Shown: piece by piece, positions 1-13,231 of the stretch
Position numbering within the stretch: position 1 is the stretch's first letter
Layout of the letters: each line of letters starts with the position of its first letter
Assembly: GCA_037447655.1 (NCBI GenBank)
Contig: JBBHKE010003409.1
Location: 120,414-184,413 of the forward strand
Reading direction: 5' to 3'
DNA: 64,000 nucleotides
From: Zygnema cylindricum
Taxonomy: Eukaryota > Streptophyta > Zygnematophyceae > Zygnematales > Zygnemataceae
Notes under the pieces: model-generated
The model's database searches: none
The model's input: only the letters and a program-made list of their open reading frames with translations
What the model was told of the DNA's origin: nothing
Translations under genes and position numbers: made by a program

Positions 1-1562
1 GTACTCCGATGGTTTACCATCGTACCTTTTTAAAATCGTACTTTTTTTTAAAACCAACCAATTTTGGTGTTTTGTTCACCTTTGGATATCCTTTTTTCTT
101 TCACTTCCCCTCACGGTTTTTAAACCACCCTCCGTTTGAGATCATTCGTGTGTTAGAGTGCCCACTCGATTAAAGTATTTTTTTGACCCAACTTCTAAAT
201 TTTATCGTTTCACTCATTTTTCCCACATGCACGACCTCGTCGACCTTGTTGTCTTTTTATCTCACTTTTACTCTTTTGCCGTGGTGCTTCAATCACCCTC
301 TTTTTTACCTCACCCACACTTCCTCTCCCACCAACACCCGCATTTTATCTTACCACCTTCGATGATCTCGACAGATGATGCACACTTTATTCGGTCGTGG
401 GGCTTTGGTGCGCGTGATAAGCCTTCATCTCTCCTTTCGCGTTTGTGCGAGGGGAGGGGCTATTTTTTATAGAAACTGTTTCGCTTGCTGTCTACTTGGG
501 TGGTTCTTAGCTTTTGCTTCCACGCTTGTCTCTTATTTTTTGGTTCGGGATACTCTTGTTCCTGTTACCATTGTCAGTCGTGGTTTGGATGCGATTTGCT
601 GTATTTTCCTCTTGGTTTAGGAGAAACAATTTTTCACCCTTTCTACGAAGCGAGGCCTGCCCAATAAACAACTTTTGATAAGGTTTATGATTCTCTAGGC
701 ACCCCACTTTTTCTTACTCAGGTGCTCGTTTCCTCCTCTAGGGGGTCCATAGTCATAGAAATTGTCTACAAACGTTGTTCTTTCCACTTTATTTCATGCT
801 TGCTCATTTTTTCAGGGCCTGGCCTGACCTTTGTCATCCACCTCGACTCTCTCTTTCAATCTCGCAACCATGTCGTTTAGCCCGTTAGCTTCCATTTGCT
901 TCTTTTAGGGAAAATGTATTTTATTTAGGAGTACTACCGTTTAATGTTTGGCAACTTGCCGATTTGTTAGATAAGTCATTTGTTTGTTGATTGATTTAGT
1001 ATGAAATCTTCGCCTCCATTTTTGCAATGTTATTTTATTCATGTACCCAAATGGTTTACTACAGTACCTCACTTTCTTTAACAATATTAATTATCTTTTG
1101 GAGCACAAATAACAATAAGCTTTTGTTATCGTCACATTGAAAAATGTTTGTCACAACGTCATCTAATGTGTAGAATATAGCGACTTCATTACACCATCAA
1201 TCATTATAGGCGTCAATATTACTAAATCTACGCCATTTTTTTCCGGCTCTCTAACAACAATAATTTAAACAATATCTTTAATAATAATACTTGTTTTGTA
1301 CTTAACTCCAATACTTTAAACGGTTCAAAAACAGCCACGTCATTCCAAACTATTCCGCCCTTCGCTCCGCTGTTCCCACAAGCGGGAATTAATTCAGTGC
1401 GACACTATGTTATATACATATTACACATACATATTATATGTATATATGCTTTATATTATATTGCATATTATACACAACACTATATTGCGACTATTCCCTC
1501 TATGGTTCCGGAGCCTGCATCAATCCTTTCCATTCTTCCCTTCACGCCACCTCAATTCACAC
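1..1562. other. AT-rich intergenic DNA, no gene seen
   Basis: I see no supportable gene here. Open frames are short, rich in Phe, Ser and Leu, and have no splice-site context or recognisable motif. The stretch is AT-rich with scattered T-runs. Confidence 0.6.
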
Positions 1563-1564
1563 AT

Positions 1565-2154
1565 CCCGTACCGCTATTAGTGTTGATAAACATATTTTTT
1601 CGCCGCTTAAAAACATATCATCTCCGTACACACTTGTCCGATTGTCGACCCGACGGTGTCGATTAAAAGTCAAAATCTGGACCTTTTAATTGGCGGTACC
1701 AATCAAACCTGAACACGTCCACACGGAAAAAATACGATTTGTTTAACGTCGCAATAAAATATGAACACTACACCGTGTATCGCTATTAGTGTTAATATTT
1801 TTTTTCGCCACTTAAAACATCTTTTCTCCGTACACACTTATTCGATTCTGAATTTGAGACCGCCAATTGGAAGCTGAGAAGCTTACTTTTGAATCGCAAC
1901 CGTCAGATCCATAATCTGACATGTGTGTGCGGAGAAAATGTGTTTTAAGTGGCAAAAAAAACATTATCACTAATAGCGATACACGGTGTACTAAATGCCT
2001 CCAATCGTTAGATCCAATAGATTGCGCGCCGTCAATCGGAAGGTGAGAATTTGAACTTACACTCGAAACCGTCGGATCAACAGTTTAACGAGTGTGTACG
2101 GAGAAAAGATGTTTAAAGAGCCGAAAAAAACATTAACACTGATAGCGATTCACA
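1565..2154. mobile_element. Cluster of three overlapping TA-type inverted-repeat elements
   Basis: Three related sequences lie end to end. The left one begins near 1565 with the end motif CGCTATTAGTGTT and reads through to about 1770, where it is cut off. A complete copy occupies 1771-1988. A third, missing its left end, runs to about 2154 and finishes with the inverse motif (AACACTGATAGCGATTCAC). All share the subterminal motif TACACACTT or its complement. This looks like repeated insertion of one MITE family into itself. Confidence 0.65.
1771..1988. mobile_element. TA-flanked MITE (family 1), complete copy
   Basis: The left end reads CACCGTGTATCGCTATTAG and the right end is its inverse, ending CACGGTG. 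TA lies directly outside both ends (1769-1770 and 1989-1990). The 218-bp body has no coding potential. TA target duplication and simple inverted ends suggest a non-autonomous Tc1/mariner-type element (inference). Relatives recur at 5493, 11200, 16095, 17353, 43920, 54364, 54947 and 56417. Confidence 0.75.
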
Positions 2155-2496
2155 TCAACTCCCCAAAAAGCTTCTCTCACGCTTGGGGCTCCCTCATCCG
2201 CTCAACAGACCTCCTCCAAAACAAACAAATTGAAAAATTTAAAGAATACATTAAAAAGCTTGAATAAAAAAATAACAATTCGAATAATGAATTGGATGGT
2301 TTGAATAATAAGTTGAATGTCTTGAATGATATGTCGAAGAATTTGAGTAATGAATTGAATAAGCGAAAATGACCATCGAAAATACAAAACATAAGGAACG
2401 ATGGTATCAGATATTGGAGTATCCCCATTTAAGAAACGAGAGACAAAGTGTGGAGGCAATAAGACACCAACTATTCTATAAAGACAACATACTTCA

Positions 2497-2555
2497 CACG
2501 TGCCCACGTGTCACACGTGACACACATTCCACACGTGTCACACGCGCCACACGTG
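2497..2555. other. Five CACGTG hexamers in 59 bp
   Basis: CACGTG occurs five times between 2497 and 2555, separated by short CACAC or GTGTCAC spacers. CACGTG is the core of the plant G-box, but no gene is visible nearby. It may simply be a degenerate CACACGTGT repeat. Confidence 0.5.
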
Positions 2556-2689
2556 CCGTGGGTAGTAAACCAATCCCCATTTTAGAGACAAAAAATCCTA
2601 AAAGACCAAAATGGGGTTTTTTATGTAAAACTTGACCCTAAATCAAATATCACATGACCCGTTAAATCGTGGAAGAAGTCCACGAGGAG

Positions 2690-3480
2690 ATCATCAAAGG
2701 GGGAAAGAGATAAGACAAGGAGGGGGGGGGGGAAGGGGGGGAGGGGACGTGTGGGAATGGTAAGGTAGGCAGTGTGTGAAACATCAAGTAAAAAGTGTAA
2801 ATGCCACCCCCTCCTACCTCCCTCGCCCTCTCCTCCCCCCCCTTATACAAAACCCACCCTCCCTCCTCCCCCACCGGGCGACACCCCAAGAAAACTCTCC
2901 CTCTCTCTCCTCCCTACCCTTCTGTGGGATCGGGATCGCTAAAAATCCACCTTCTCTCTACCCCCCCTCTCCCCACCAGCCCCCCCATAGCTTCCCTCGC
3001 CCCCTTCTGGCATTACTCCCCAATATGGACGTCTCTTAGCACCGACATTTCTCCTCCTCCTCCCCACCCCCCCTCTTTCCCTTCCCTCTCACCACCTCCT
3101 TCCCTTGCGTCCCCCACCTCCTTCCCTTGCGTCCCCCACCTCCTTCCCTTGCGTCCCCCACCTCCTTCCCTTCCTTTCCCGTCTCCTCTTTCCCTTCCCT
3201 CCCGCCCCTTCCTCCCTTCACTTCTCATTCCCGACAATTTTAATTTCCTCCCACATCCCCTGACTTCCCCCCACCCCTCATCTCTCTTGACTTCCCTCCA
3301 CCCCTCATCTCTCCTAGTAGCAGTATTCCTTCCCTCCACCCCTCATCCCTCTCATTAGTAATAATCCTCCCCTCCACCCTCTATCTCTCCTAGCAGGAAT
3401 ATTCCTTCCCTCCACCCCTCATCTCTTCTAGCAGCAATCTTTTTCAATTTTCTCCTTTGTTGCAGATGGAAATATTCCTC
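2690..3480. repeat. Purine tract followed by pyrimidine-rich DNA
   Basis: A G-rich purine tract (2700-2760) is followed by about 650 bp of C/T-rich DNA. Long open frames here, read as Pro/Ser/Leu on one strand and Gly/Arg/Glu on the other, are products of base composition. I see no gene. Confidence 0.7.
3093..3172. repeat. 22-bp minisatellite, three full units
   Basis: The unit CTTCCCTTGCGTCCCCCACC plus two bases repeats every 22 bp (starts near 3099, 3121 and 3143), nearly identical each time, inside the pyrimidine-rich tract. Confidence 0.85.
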
Positions 3481-3530
3481 CCAAAATTTGGGATCTCATC
3501 ACAACGTCTCATACTGTGACTGTCACCAAG

Positions 3531-3890
<360 letters not shown>

Positions 3891-5492
3891 TATCACCCCC
3901 CATCGCCATGGGCGAAATAGTTAACTCTTTTGGGGCTCGAGGTACTCCAAACCTAGCTTCATGATTACAAAAACATAAATATTGCCTAATATAACAAAAA
4001 CATTGCATTATCAAAAAGGTAAGCGTGGGCACTCCTAGGGGTTGTGAGACCATGGTTCCCAGTTTTCCTGTTTCGTTGGATCGTATTTGGATTGGGTTGT
4101 ACTCCATTATTAATACTATTAATTATTAACATTGTTTATGTTTGAAATGCTTTTTATACTGTGGATCGGAGTCTTTCTTTGGAGATTATGGGTGCTCCTC
4201 TACGATTTTCCATATCATCCCTTTTCCTTCTATTCTTTGACCAATAACCCTTTCTTTTACAATTCGCAGTCGTCCGGGTGACCTATTTGGGGACCTTTGT
4301 TCACGCTTCTTTATTACCGAGCCCTCCAGGCTCCCACTCTTCCTTTCCCCTCTCCCCTCTCCCCTCTCCCCTTATGTGACAAAGGACACATCATCGACCT
4401 TATGGACCCAATTAGGTTATGCCTCCCTATAATTCAAAAAATCTTATAATTTTTTCAAAAATTGTTAGTAGAAATTAGTTTCTTAGTTTCAACCCTCCAA
4501 GTGTGTGTCTTTGGTCACCTTTCGAAACCACCTCCTTCTCCTTCCTTCCCCTTCCCCCCAATGGTTTCTAGACCCCCACTCGTGTCCTTTTGTGACCTAG
4601 TTTTTTTATTCTTCTCTTCAAACCGATTTGTCCTAAGTGGAAGACCTCCCCAACCTTCTTAACCCTAATATAACCCTAATATAACCCTAATATAACTCTA
4701 ATTTAACCCTAATTAACCCTAATTTAACCCTGATTTAATGTATCTTTTGGTCTTTTGACGAGGTGTTCACCCACCACCCCTCCTAGGTCACTCCCATTTC
4801 CCCTCCCACCTTTACTTTTGTCTCTCGCCTTCCCCCTTCCATGACCTTCTCATGGAAATCCTCCACACTATTAGGTTTTGGGGTTTTCGATCGCGATTTT
4901 TACCCATGTGACTGTATATTTTGGAAGCCCTTCCCTTCCCTATTTTACGAAGGAGTTGGGTTTAGTATCTATGGTACCGCCGTGACCTATCCCCTATTTG
5001 GGGAGTTGGTTTCTTATTGCCTCCATTCTTCTCTCTCGTTTCTTAGATAGCGATACGTCTGAAGGATAAAATAGATTTAGTCTAAATATGATTGCCAGTC
5101 TTACCTTTATTAGTTTTCTTTAACTTCCAACAAGCATTACACAAGTCATTGTAATTCTCTAACTGATTTCTCAATGTGTCATTACTTTTTGTTACCATCA
5201 TTTCTTGTACTTCGAATGATGTCTTCTCCTTTTAGAAGTCTCTTTTGGAGCCAGGGACGTTCTATTCCTCCCCTTTTCTAAGCGCTATGCCAGTGTGTGC
5301 ACCCTCATTATAAAGGGTGTCACACGTATTTAAGAAATATTTACTAGATAAGTGATAACAATGTGGTCGACTTTATTAAAAAGCGCGATGGTAAACCATC
5401 TGAGCCCATAGGAACAAAAGGAAGTAGCATTGCTAAAACTGAAAAAACCACATGACTACGGAATAAACAAAGAGAAGGTAAGGTAGTAGCTA
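3891..5492. other. Intergenic DNA, no gene seen
   Basis: Apart from the telomere-like repeats near 4661 I see only unstructured AT-rich and pyrimidine-rich DNA. Open frames are short and lack splice or motif support. Confidence 0.5.
4661..4735. repeat. Interstitial telomere-like repeats
   Basis: AACCCTAATAT and the shorter AACCCTAATT repeat about seven times. They resemble the plant telomere unit (CCCTAAA) in CCCTAA core but are longer and irregular. Similar degenerate ACCCTTAAAA units occur at 31600-31700. Confidence 0.7.
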
Positions 5493-5709
5493 CTCCATGT
5501 ATCACTATTAGTGTTCATTTTTCATTCACTACTTTAAACATCTTTTCTCCGCACACACTTGTCCGATTTTGAATTTGAGGTCGTGAATCCGAAGCTGAGA
5601 ATTTTTCTTTTCAATCCCAATCGCCAGATCTAAAATCCGACATACGTGTTCGGTTAAAAGATGTTTTAAGTGACGAAAAAGGCATTAACACTAATAGCGA
5701 TACACGGTG
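5493..5709. mobile_element. TA-flanked MITE (family 1)
   Basis: This 217-bp relative of the 1771-1988 element has TA outside both ends. Its right end (AACACTAATAGCGATACACG) is intact. Its left end (CTCCATGTATCACTATTAG) carries substitutions. It has no coding capacity. Confidence 0.75.
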
Positions 5710-6860
5710 TAATATTCAATTCGAGATTCTCAAGGCACATACGTCTAATTCATCGCGTCGCGCTTGTCTTCTCTCCTGCGGTGGTTATGGGGGCCTCTAG
5801 TTCACAATCTTAGCATTGACACCACCTATTTCTCCATTTCCTCCAATGTTAAGATAGCATACCCTTAGACATATTTTTCACATCCCTCACTGATTTTTTC
5901 TCACCTCTCATTTCTCCCTGCAGCTGTACCTTTCAATCTTATGTCATTTACTTATTTCATTTTGGAGGTGAGATTGGGCCTAAATGAAATATTGTTATTT
6001 CTATGTTGTAACCATTCACTTGCTACTGCTCACCTGTCTTTTGGTTCAGCTGTAATTCTTTTTCCTTCTATACTTCTTCCACCAGCATTTACTTTTCAGA
6101 TCATTTTACACAAAAAAACTCATGTACACAGTTTACAACATTTTCATCAAAACTTTTCACAATTTACAGACATTGGAACATTTTGTACTATTCCTTCAAC
6201 CAATTGTGTTTCTGACAATAATTGATTATATTTCCACCTACATAGATCAATTAATTTTCAGCAAAAATAAATAAAAATTGACAATAAGGGGTAGTAGAGC
6301 CATTAAATTTTGGCAAATTGGATACATGTCAATGCTGAAAAAGTGCGTGGGAAAGAAAGAACACAAAAATAGAAAGAAAGAAAGAAAAAGAAAGAACGAC
6401 AGCGTTTAGCAAATGCGTGCAAAAATACGTACATGGAAAAAAAAATCAGAGCCTTATATTAAATATTGATATATTCCACAAGCATAGATTACACCATGCC
6501 ACTAATAATTCTATCTCACTCTCTCCAGTTACAGACCTCATATTAAAGAGAAAACTTGCAGAGGCCGTGCCTGCAAACTTTTCTCATATCCTCACAATAT
6601 AATTGTCAACACTATTTGTGAACCTAAAGAAGATTTGTTCAAATCTGTTCAGATCTGTTACTACATGTCCATTGCAATCCATGAGATAAAAAACCTCTAG
6701 TCGAAACATCAACCTAGGACAACTTCATCCCTCTCAAAAAACATTTTACAAGCACACATAAGATGGGAGACGTTTTATGTGACTGCCGATGGTCTCTCTC
6801 AGCAAACTAATAAACAAAAAAATGGGAAGAGAACCTTCAATAGTATCGCGACTTGGAGCT
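5710..6860. other. Downstream flank of the FLAP1-like gene
   Basis: AT-rich DNA beyond the stop codon of the minus-strand gene, which must include its 3' UTR. An open frame at 5941-6225 (+) has no recognisable features. A GAAA-rich tract lies at 6350-6390. I see nothing else. Confidence 0.5.
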
Positions 6861-9800
6861 CTATAAAGCTCGCAATTGAGGATAATCGGATAACATTTCC
6901 CTCTCACTCAATGTGTCTGACTCGTTCTGAGGCGTCCAGAGAATCTCCACAGCCTGCAACAACAAAAAGTTAAAAAAAAAAAACAAAGGTTTAAAAAACA
7001 AAAAGGACAAAAAAACAAAAAAGCTAGATTGGAAAATGAATCTTGAAAACAGATTAAGATGAAAAACATCCAGCTCCAAAACTGAGAACTAAAGCACATC
7101 AGAAAATATTGCGTCAGGTAATAGAATAAAGATATAAAAGATCAACCTCAGTCAATCTCATGGCCAAACAAGTTCAAGAACATGTTTGGTTATGAAATCT
7201 CAGTCAAACTAAAAACCAAACAAAGTCATTGCCTCATAAACAACTCGCATCAATGATAGATCTCTACTGGTAGCTAATAGATCTATAGCAGGTAAAACTG
7301 GAATTAACACACCTAATTGTGAAAACTACATACAAAAATACACACAGAACATCACCGGGGGTGTACTACAACACACCATCAGAAAAAGTCTTACAACATA
7401 TATGCGTACTGTACAAATGTACACAATATGTACACATATTGTGTATACATGTACAAACGTGTATATAAAAATATATCAAGTATACAAATATGTGCGTGAG
7501 AGTGTAGTTGTGTGTGGTCTCTCCCTACCTATACCTCAACCTCTCTCTCTCTATATCTATCAATATCTTTATCTCTATATCTATCTATACAAAGATATAT
7601 GAACAAAAGGAAAATGAATATGTACACACAAACACAGAAAGTGCACCGAAAATAGATGGTTCAGGGCCGAAAAAGATCGTAAACATCATCTCGTTTCAAC
7701 AGACTAAACGTTTGACAAGCGATATTACCCGACAAATTCCAAGAAAACACCCTTGCAACTTTGTTTCCATGTTCATCTTCAAGCCAGAATTTGAAATGAA
7801 ATTCAATTTTCTACACAAGATTTAACCCATCGCCCATCGTAAGTTTGAGGTTAGTGTTGGTAACCGAAATCCCACCTGAAGACTGTCCACAGGAACTGAA
7901 CCCAGAGTTGTGAGGGCCTGTCGCAAGTCAGAGTTACTCTTCACTTCAGGAAGCTTAATGGAACCATCAGTTGCCACAATAATAGTAACCTGAAAAATAA
8001 AATACAGCCATCTGATCAGACTAATATACTGTAAGCCAGGTACACACAAAAAAACCATTAGATCAACCACCGATAAACTGTAGTTAATCCTCCAAAATCC
8101 TTTAATCACAAGCGTGTAATACTTCTAGCCTATTACTGCCGTAAAACCCATTATATTGAACAACTCACACTTCACCATGATATTTTTTTACCCAAAGGCT
8201 TTGAGTGCCACTAATTTTATAAGTTTCATGTTGATCACTACTGGACTCCAACCCTGTCGACACAGTTTCAGGGCCACTTCATTGCAGCTTAAAAGTACTA
8301 AACAAAATTACAGGCAATTTTTGCCAAATCTAAAAGAGGACTTTTGACGAAGGAAAATCTGGCTGCAAGCCACTCCAAAGATAAACTATAGTACTCCTCA
8401 TTTCACCATAACCATAAACAAAGAAGCATTATTAACAATTACTATGATAAATACAAGACACAACATTACAGAATTTTGGTCACTACAGGCAATTTTGCAA
8501 AATTTAAAGGGAAGGGCATTCAGTATGGATACTTTCTAAAGTAAGGAGAATCTGGCAGCAAGCCAAACTAAAGGTTAAATATTGACACCTCATTATCATT
8601 ATTATCATAAATAAAAAGAAGCATTGTTAACAATTAATACAATAGATTACTTTCATAATCATGAACAAGATGAAATTACATACCACGATGTACTCTGAGG
8701 TGAATTGTTCACTCCTTGGAAAGCGATCAACTCTGCGTTGCACATCTCCTACATTCACCAATGTCTCCTCCCTGAACTTGCCCCTTTCTTCAAGGGACAT
8801 ACTGTTGAACAAGGCTTCTCCTGCATCTGAGCTACTTTTCACATCCGACTGCAAAAGGCAAAAATAAATTTGCTGCAATAAGTTAAGGTTGTACCCAAAT
8901 TCATCCCCCCACAAGATGCATTCTTCTTTCATGTGCTTAGTGAGATTCCATGCAATTCTAAAATGTGATACATCACCAAAAATTCCCTACTGAATATTCG
9001 AACATATTCACTCATCAGTAAAGTAACAAGCTTGAAACATTCAAAGAGGAAAAGGGTCCCAAATCTCTAAAATAGATGCAAACATAAAAGACTTAAAAAT
9101 CAAACAGAAGAAGAACGGGACGCGAGCAAACTCACCATGCTTGTGCCGTAGACACAATAGTCAGGATGTCTAAGGAGAGCAAGCGAAGTCTCTGCAAAAA
9201 GTGAGTGAGACACTCATCAGAGAACATACAAAAGATAATCAAAACAATCATTGCCCATCTCAAACAAAAGAAACCTGGACTTTCCTACATGTCACATGAA
9301 GAAACAAACGACTCAGGAGAACCTCCTCATAAAGCATTACAAATGAACAAAATCTCTGACATTAGACGCACAAAATCTCCCACAGGTAAAAGAACAAAAT
9401 TCCAAACATAAAAACGAGCAGAAACCTCCTATAAAATCTTCCTGAACAACCTGAACGCAATTATGCTTACCAGTCAAAATATAGTGAAGGCCTTCAACAG
9501 AGGAAGTGTCAGCCCTTTCTGCGATTCGGTCAAGATCGCGCTGGAGAGTTCTTGCCATACCTAGAAGGCCCACCTGTGTAAGGTCCGCATAAGAAAATCA
9601 GCATACATTAAAATAACACCAAATTAGAAAAAGTCCACAGTAAAATTAAGTCCGTGGTAGAAACATACACACTGAGGTCCTTAGCAGAAATACGTCTACT
9701 CCTCGAATAAAGCAAACATGAGTTCAAACACATAATGTTGCCTAGAGCATTTGAAATTTAAGACCAGACCAGCACAGAATTAACATGCGCAGACTAATAA

Positions 9801-10841
9801 ACTTGCTTAAAACTAGATGATTAAAAACCTCTAGGAAAACCTGTGTTATAATGAACAGTTTCCAGAACCTCAGAACTGGTATTAAACTTAAATTTAGTTG
9901 GCTTAAAAGTGTTTCACTCTTGCCTGAAAACGACACTACAACAATAATCATTACTGTTCACACAATCAAACCTTGCCAGAAACCAATACTAAATCCTATC
10001 CCACCACCCTCTGTAGTACAATAAAACAACGCAGCTCACTCCTGTCTGAAAGGCATACCTGGAGACGAAGAACACTCGTCGTTGTAGAGTAGAGATCATC
10101 TTCCTCCCTATCTCCAAGGAAACCAAAAACGGCATTTGCAACAAACATAACAACAACCCCAGCAATAAGGAGGCCAAAAATTCCTCCGAAACCACCACCT
10201 CCTCCTCCTACAATGACTGTAGGTCCAGCATAGAACGGCGACCAGCCCCAGCCTCCAAAGAAAGGAGCAGGGGCGTAATATGGTGTGGAAAAGGACGGGG
10301 CAATATATGTTGTAGAAGGAGCTGAATAAGTTTGAGCAGGAGGAGAATAGGAGCGAGCTCCAGATGAAACTCGCCCTCCAACTCTTCCTCCTCCTTGAGC
10401 GGCCATGGCAAAATCAGGAACGCTGAAGATAACAGCTGCCATAATCATGGCTATGACAGCAGGTTTCTGAAAAAACTTAACAGTCTCCGCGAGGCTTTCC
10501 TCCATCCACTTCGGCACCTGAGGAATTTGCTGAGACAGAGATTGCTGCAAATTTTTTGCTGACTGCAAGAAATTTTCGGAATCAGCGTTTTTCTTAACTA
10601 CCAACGATTTGCTTTCTTCCATAGAGGCTCTCGCTGACAAAAGAGAGGAACGCTCTTTCAGAAGACCCTTTGAGACATTTGATTTCCTACCAAGAGGCTT
10701 GAGAGAAGTGAATCCCAATCCTGCCACGTGGCAGCATCCTAATCCGCATCTATGAGACAAATTTACATTCTGAAAGCTGCTCACTTCATTGAAAGCTTTG
10801 ATACCTGAAACTCCGGCCAAGGTAGCAACAGAGGCAGCCAT
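6861..10841 (-). CDS. FLAP1: Chloroplast DUF1517 protein, FLAP1-like
   Basis: Six exons join in phase to 437 codons: 10841-10059, 9573-9471, 9191-9136, 8848-8684, 7989-7876 and 6953-6861, with GT-AG at every intron. Start: the frame opens further upstream, but ATG at 10841 begins MAASVATLAG, a good chloroplast transit peptide. Domains: a transit region (about 1-75, Ser/Lys/Arg-rich); a hydrophobic segment at about 126-147 ending in AMAA, a possible thylakoid-type cleavage site; a Tyr/Ser/Pro linker; a Gly-rich run; a transmembrane segment at about 221-242; then the DUF1517 domain to the C-terminus, including GLLGMARTLQRDL, ALLRHPDYC, SLEERGKF and EILWTPQNESDTLSE. In Arabidopsis the family member FLAP1 acts in chloroplast membranes in acclimation to fluctuating light; that role is inferred here. 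No lesion is visible. Confidence 0.87.
7400..7610. repeat. Low-complexity tract in FLAP1-like intron 5
   Basis: Inside the 6954-7875 intron lie alternating TGTACA/TATACA stretches, then CTCTCTC and a (TATC)n-like run. Short open frames there are not genes. Confidence 0.7.
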
Positions 10842-11199
10842 TATAATACCTAATCTGTAAAACGCTGTTTTTAATTTACCAAGGGCTAAATTCTTACTTT
10901 CCTCCTCACCAGAAAACAAATATTTAACCTAAAACTTGTCTTGGCTGAAGATACAACGATCGAGCTTAAGGAACTGACGATCGTCTCGAGTCACTGAATC
11001 TACTGTAAGATCTAGACGAAGGATGGCTTTATCCTAAAACTGATCACTCTGTCCTTTCCCAAAGGTTTAAGATCCTTGAAGATACTTTTTAGTTTTTACG
11101 CAGGCCTGCACTTGGCCAAATTCCCTGGGAGGAGTACAGTGGAAGGCAGAAGGTGAATAATATCCGCAGGGAGGTTCTGGAAGCGTGACATGACATGTA
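10842..11199. other. Upstream region of the FLAP1-like gene
   Basis: These 358 bp lie between the start codon and a family-1 MITE at 11200, and presumably hold the 5' UTR and proximal promoter. I cannot pick out a convincing TATA box or other element. Confidence 0.4.
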
Positions 11200-11408
11200 C
11201 GCCGTGAATCGTTATTAGTGTTAATGTTTTTTTCGTCTCTTTAAACATATCTTCTCATGTCGGTTCTTAGATGTGACGGCTGCGATTGAAAGTTAAGATA
11301 CTCAGCTTCCGATTGACGGTCTCAAATTCAAAATCGGACAAGAGTGTACGGAGAAAAGATGTTTTAAGTGGCGAAGAAATTATTAACCCTAATAGCGATA
11401 CACGGTGG
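11200..11408. mobile_element. TA-flanked MITE (family 1)
   Basis: The left end CGCCGTGAATCGTTATTAG and right end CTAATAGCGATACACGGTGG are inverted, with TA outside both. It lies about 360 bp upstream of the FLAP1-like start codon, so it could affect that promoter (inference). Confidence 0.75.
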
Positions 11409-12087
11409 TAGTGTGACATACTGTGATTGATGAGTCCTACATAAAATACTGTCTTTATGCTATGCGGTGTAGCAATACGAATATTTTATTCACATCCTTG
11501 TTTTGGGGAGGTGGTTTCAACCGTTCGATCACACTTTTCGGCGTGGGAAAATATCACTTGTTTTCACTATGGTTGTCGGGCATATTTTGGCAGATAGAGA
11601 ACAGTACAGTCGTACTGTACTGTAATGCTATACTTTCTCACCCAGGAAAAATATGTTTTGGCAGCTAGTGCTATATTTTCGGTCTTTCGAAGACCATCAT
11701 CAGTATTTCTACATCAGTCAATTGAATTGTGTGTGAAAGTGCGTGAGCCGTACACGTATCGATGATGTAAAAAAACCATATGCGTAATGCAGTACAGGAT
11801 GCGATTAAACATATAATGTCCATGTCAACATGTATGTAGCAACCGGCAGTTGTTGATTGTTTGCCAGATAAATATCGACGTCAATGCGCTGCTAAAATGG
11901 AATATGGTAATTTTGAACTGTCAACAAAGTATACTATCAGCGTGGCAAGATACAGATTCAGGATAGTTGGGGTAAATAAACAATGTCATCATCTATGAGA
12001 TAAGTGCAGGCTAACCCAAAATAAGTCGGTGATCAAATGAACTGAACGGATATTCGTGGAATCTTGGCTGACCGTCATGCCTAGACC
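11409..12087. other. Intergenic DNA, no gene seen
   Basis: AT-rich sequence with no motif, repeat or gene that I can support. Confidence 0.5.
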
Positions 12088-13163
12088 AGAAGTCGCAAAA
12101 GTCAAAATTTAGATAGCCGAAACCGACCGATTTTTTTTTTCAAAATCTTACCCGACGCCCGACCGGGTTATGTCACGCTTCAAAACTGTTAACCGTTAAC
12201 CGAAACGCGTTTACGAATATAATAGTTAACCGAAACTCGATTTCTCACAACTACCCGTACCGCCGTCCTCGAATAAGTACAAAATTAATTGGTACATCTC
12301 CCTCATGCATTCCACGATAACAAGAGTACAGTTAATAATGATGGATTATATGGACTGCAAAATTTTTCATTTTTCGTTTTGCTTTTTGCTCGACTGACCG
12401 TTTCTTTTTTTTTTGTAATCAACCGCCCGATCCTTGGCCCCAAAATTTGGCCGAATCCATTCTGGATTCGACGCGGGGAGTTAACGGTCGGTTACGGTTT
12501 CGATTAACCGTTTGATCGACTGTAGCCTAGACCCATGGATGCATATCGTGGCACATCGCTTCCGATATCTAGTCGGCGCGTTTTGCCATCGTAGACGATA
12601 CATTTATTGCCATTCGCTATAACAGATTTGACGATGCGCTACTGTCCTAAAAGATGTAACTCCATAAAAACAAGCATCATAAAAAGGTCATGGTAATGTG
12701 CTAGAGGTCGCAAACAGTTAACCGAAACCGTAATCGACAGTTAACATACCGCCCGCGTCAGATGCGGAACGGATTCGGGTGCCAAATTTGGGTGGGAGGG
12801 CGGATTCGGTTGGTTGATTCACAACAAAAACAAAAAATCGATTACGGTCAGGTAAGCAAAAAACGAAACAAAATTGAAAGTTTTGTACTGTCCATAATAT
12901 CCAACATAATTGTTCTTTGTACTCTTGGTATCGTGGAAGTTATAAGAGAAACGTACCATTAATTTTGTACTTACTCGGGTACGGTCGGGTACGGGTGGTA
13001 GCGAGAAATCGAGTTTCGATTAACTTTTATTTTCGTAAATACGTTTCAGTTAACGGTTAAGAATTTTGGAGCGTGACATACCCCGGTAGGGCGTCGTGTA
13101 CTCAAATTTTGAAAAAAAAAACAGTCAATTTCGGTTATCTACAATTTTGACTTTTGCGACCTC
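12088..13163. mobile_element. Foldback element with long inverted arms
   Basis: The left end GTCGCAAAAGTCAAAAT and right end ATTTTGACTTTTGCGAC are exact inverses. Similarity continues inward for hundreds of bases: GTTAACCG/CGGTTAAC-rich blocks, CGAGTTTCG blocks, and a GTACAAAATTAAT block near 12280 matching its inverse near 12960. A central block of about 200 bp (12530-12720) is not paired. No transposase is present and I found no clear target duplication. Confidence 0.65.
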
Positions 13164-13231
13164 TGTAATATGCTATGCTCTTGGAGATCGTTGTTGAATT
13201 GCGAGGTACAGATAAAGTTCGTTAGTACTTT

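Noticed and set aside
158-620. Short overlapping frames at the window start
   Set aside because: Phe/Ser/His-rich, overlapping in several frames, no splice or motif support.
3093-3172. CRISPR-like array
   Set aside because: Units are contiguous with no spacers, and the genome is eukaryotic.
4661-4735. True telomere or chromosome end
   Set aside because: Units are irregular, few and embedded in ordinary sequence on both sides.
8661-8867. Plus-strand 68-codon frame
   Set aside because: It is antisense to exon 4 of the FLAP1-like gene.
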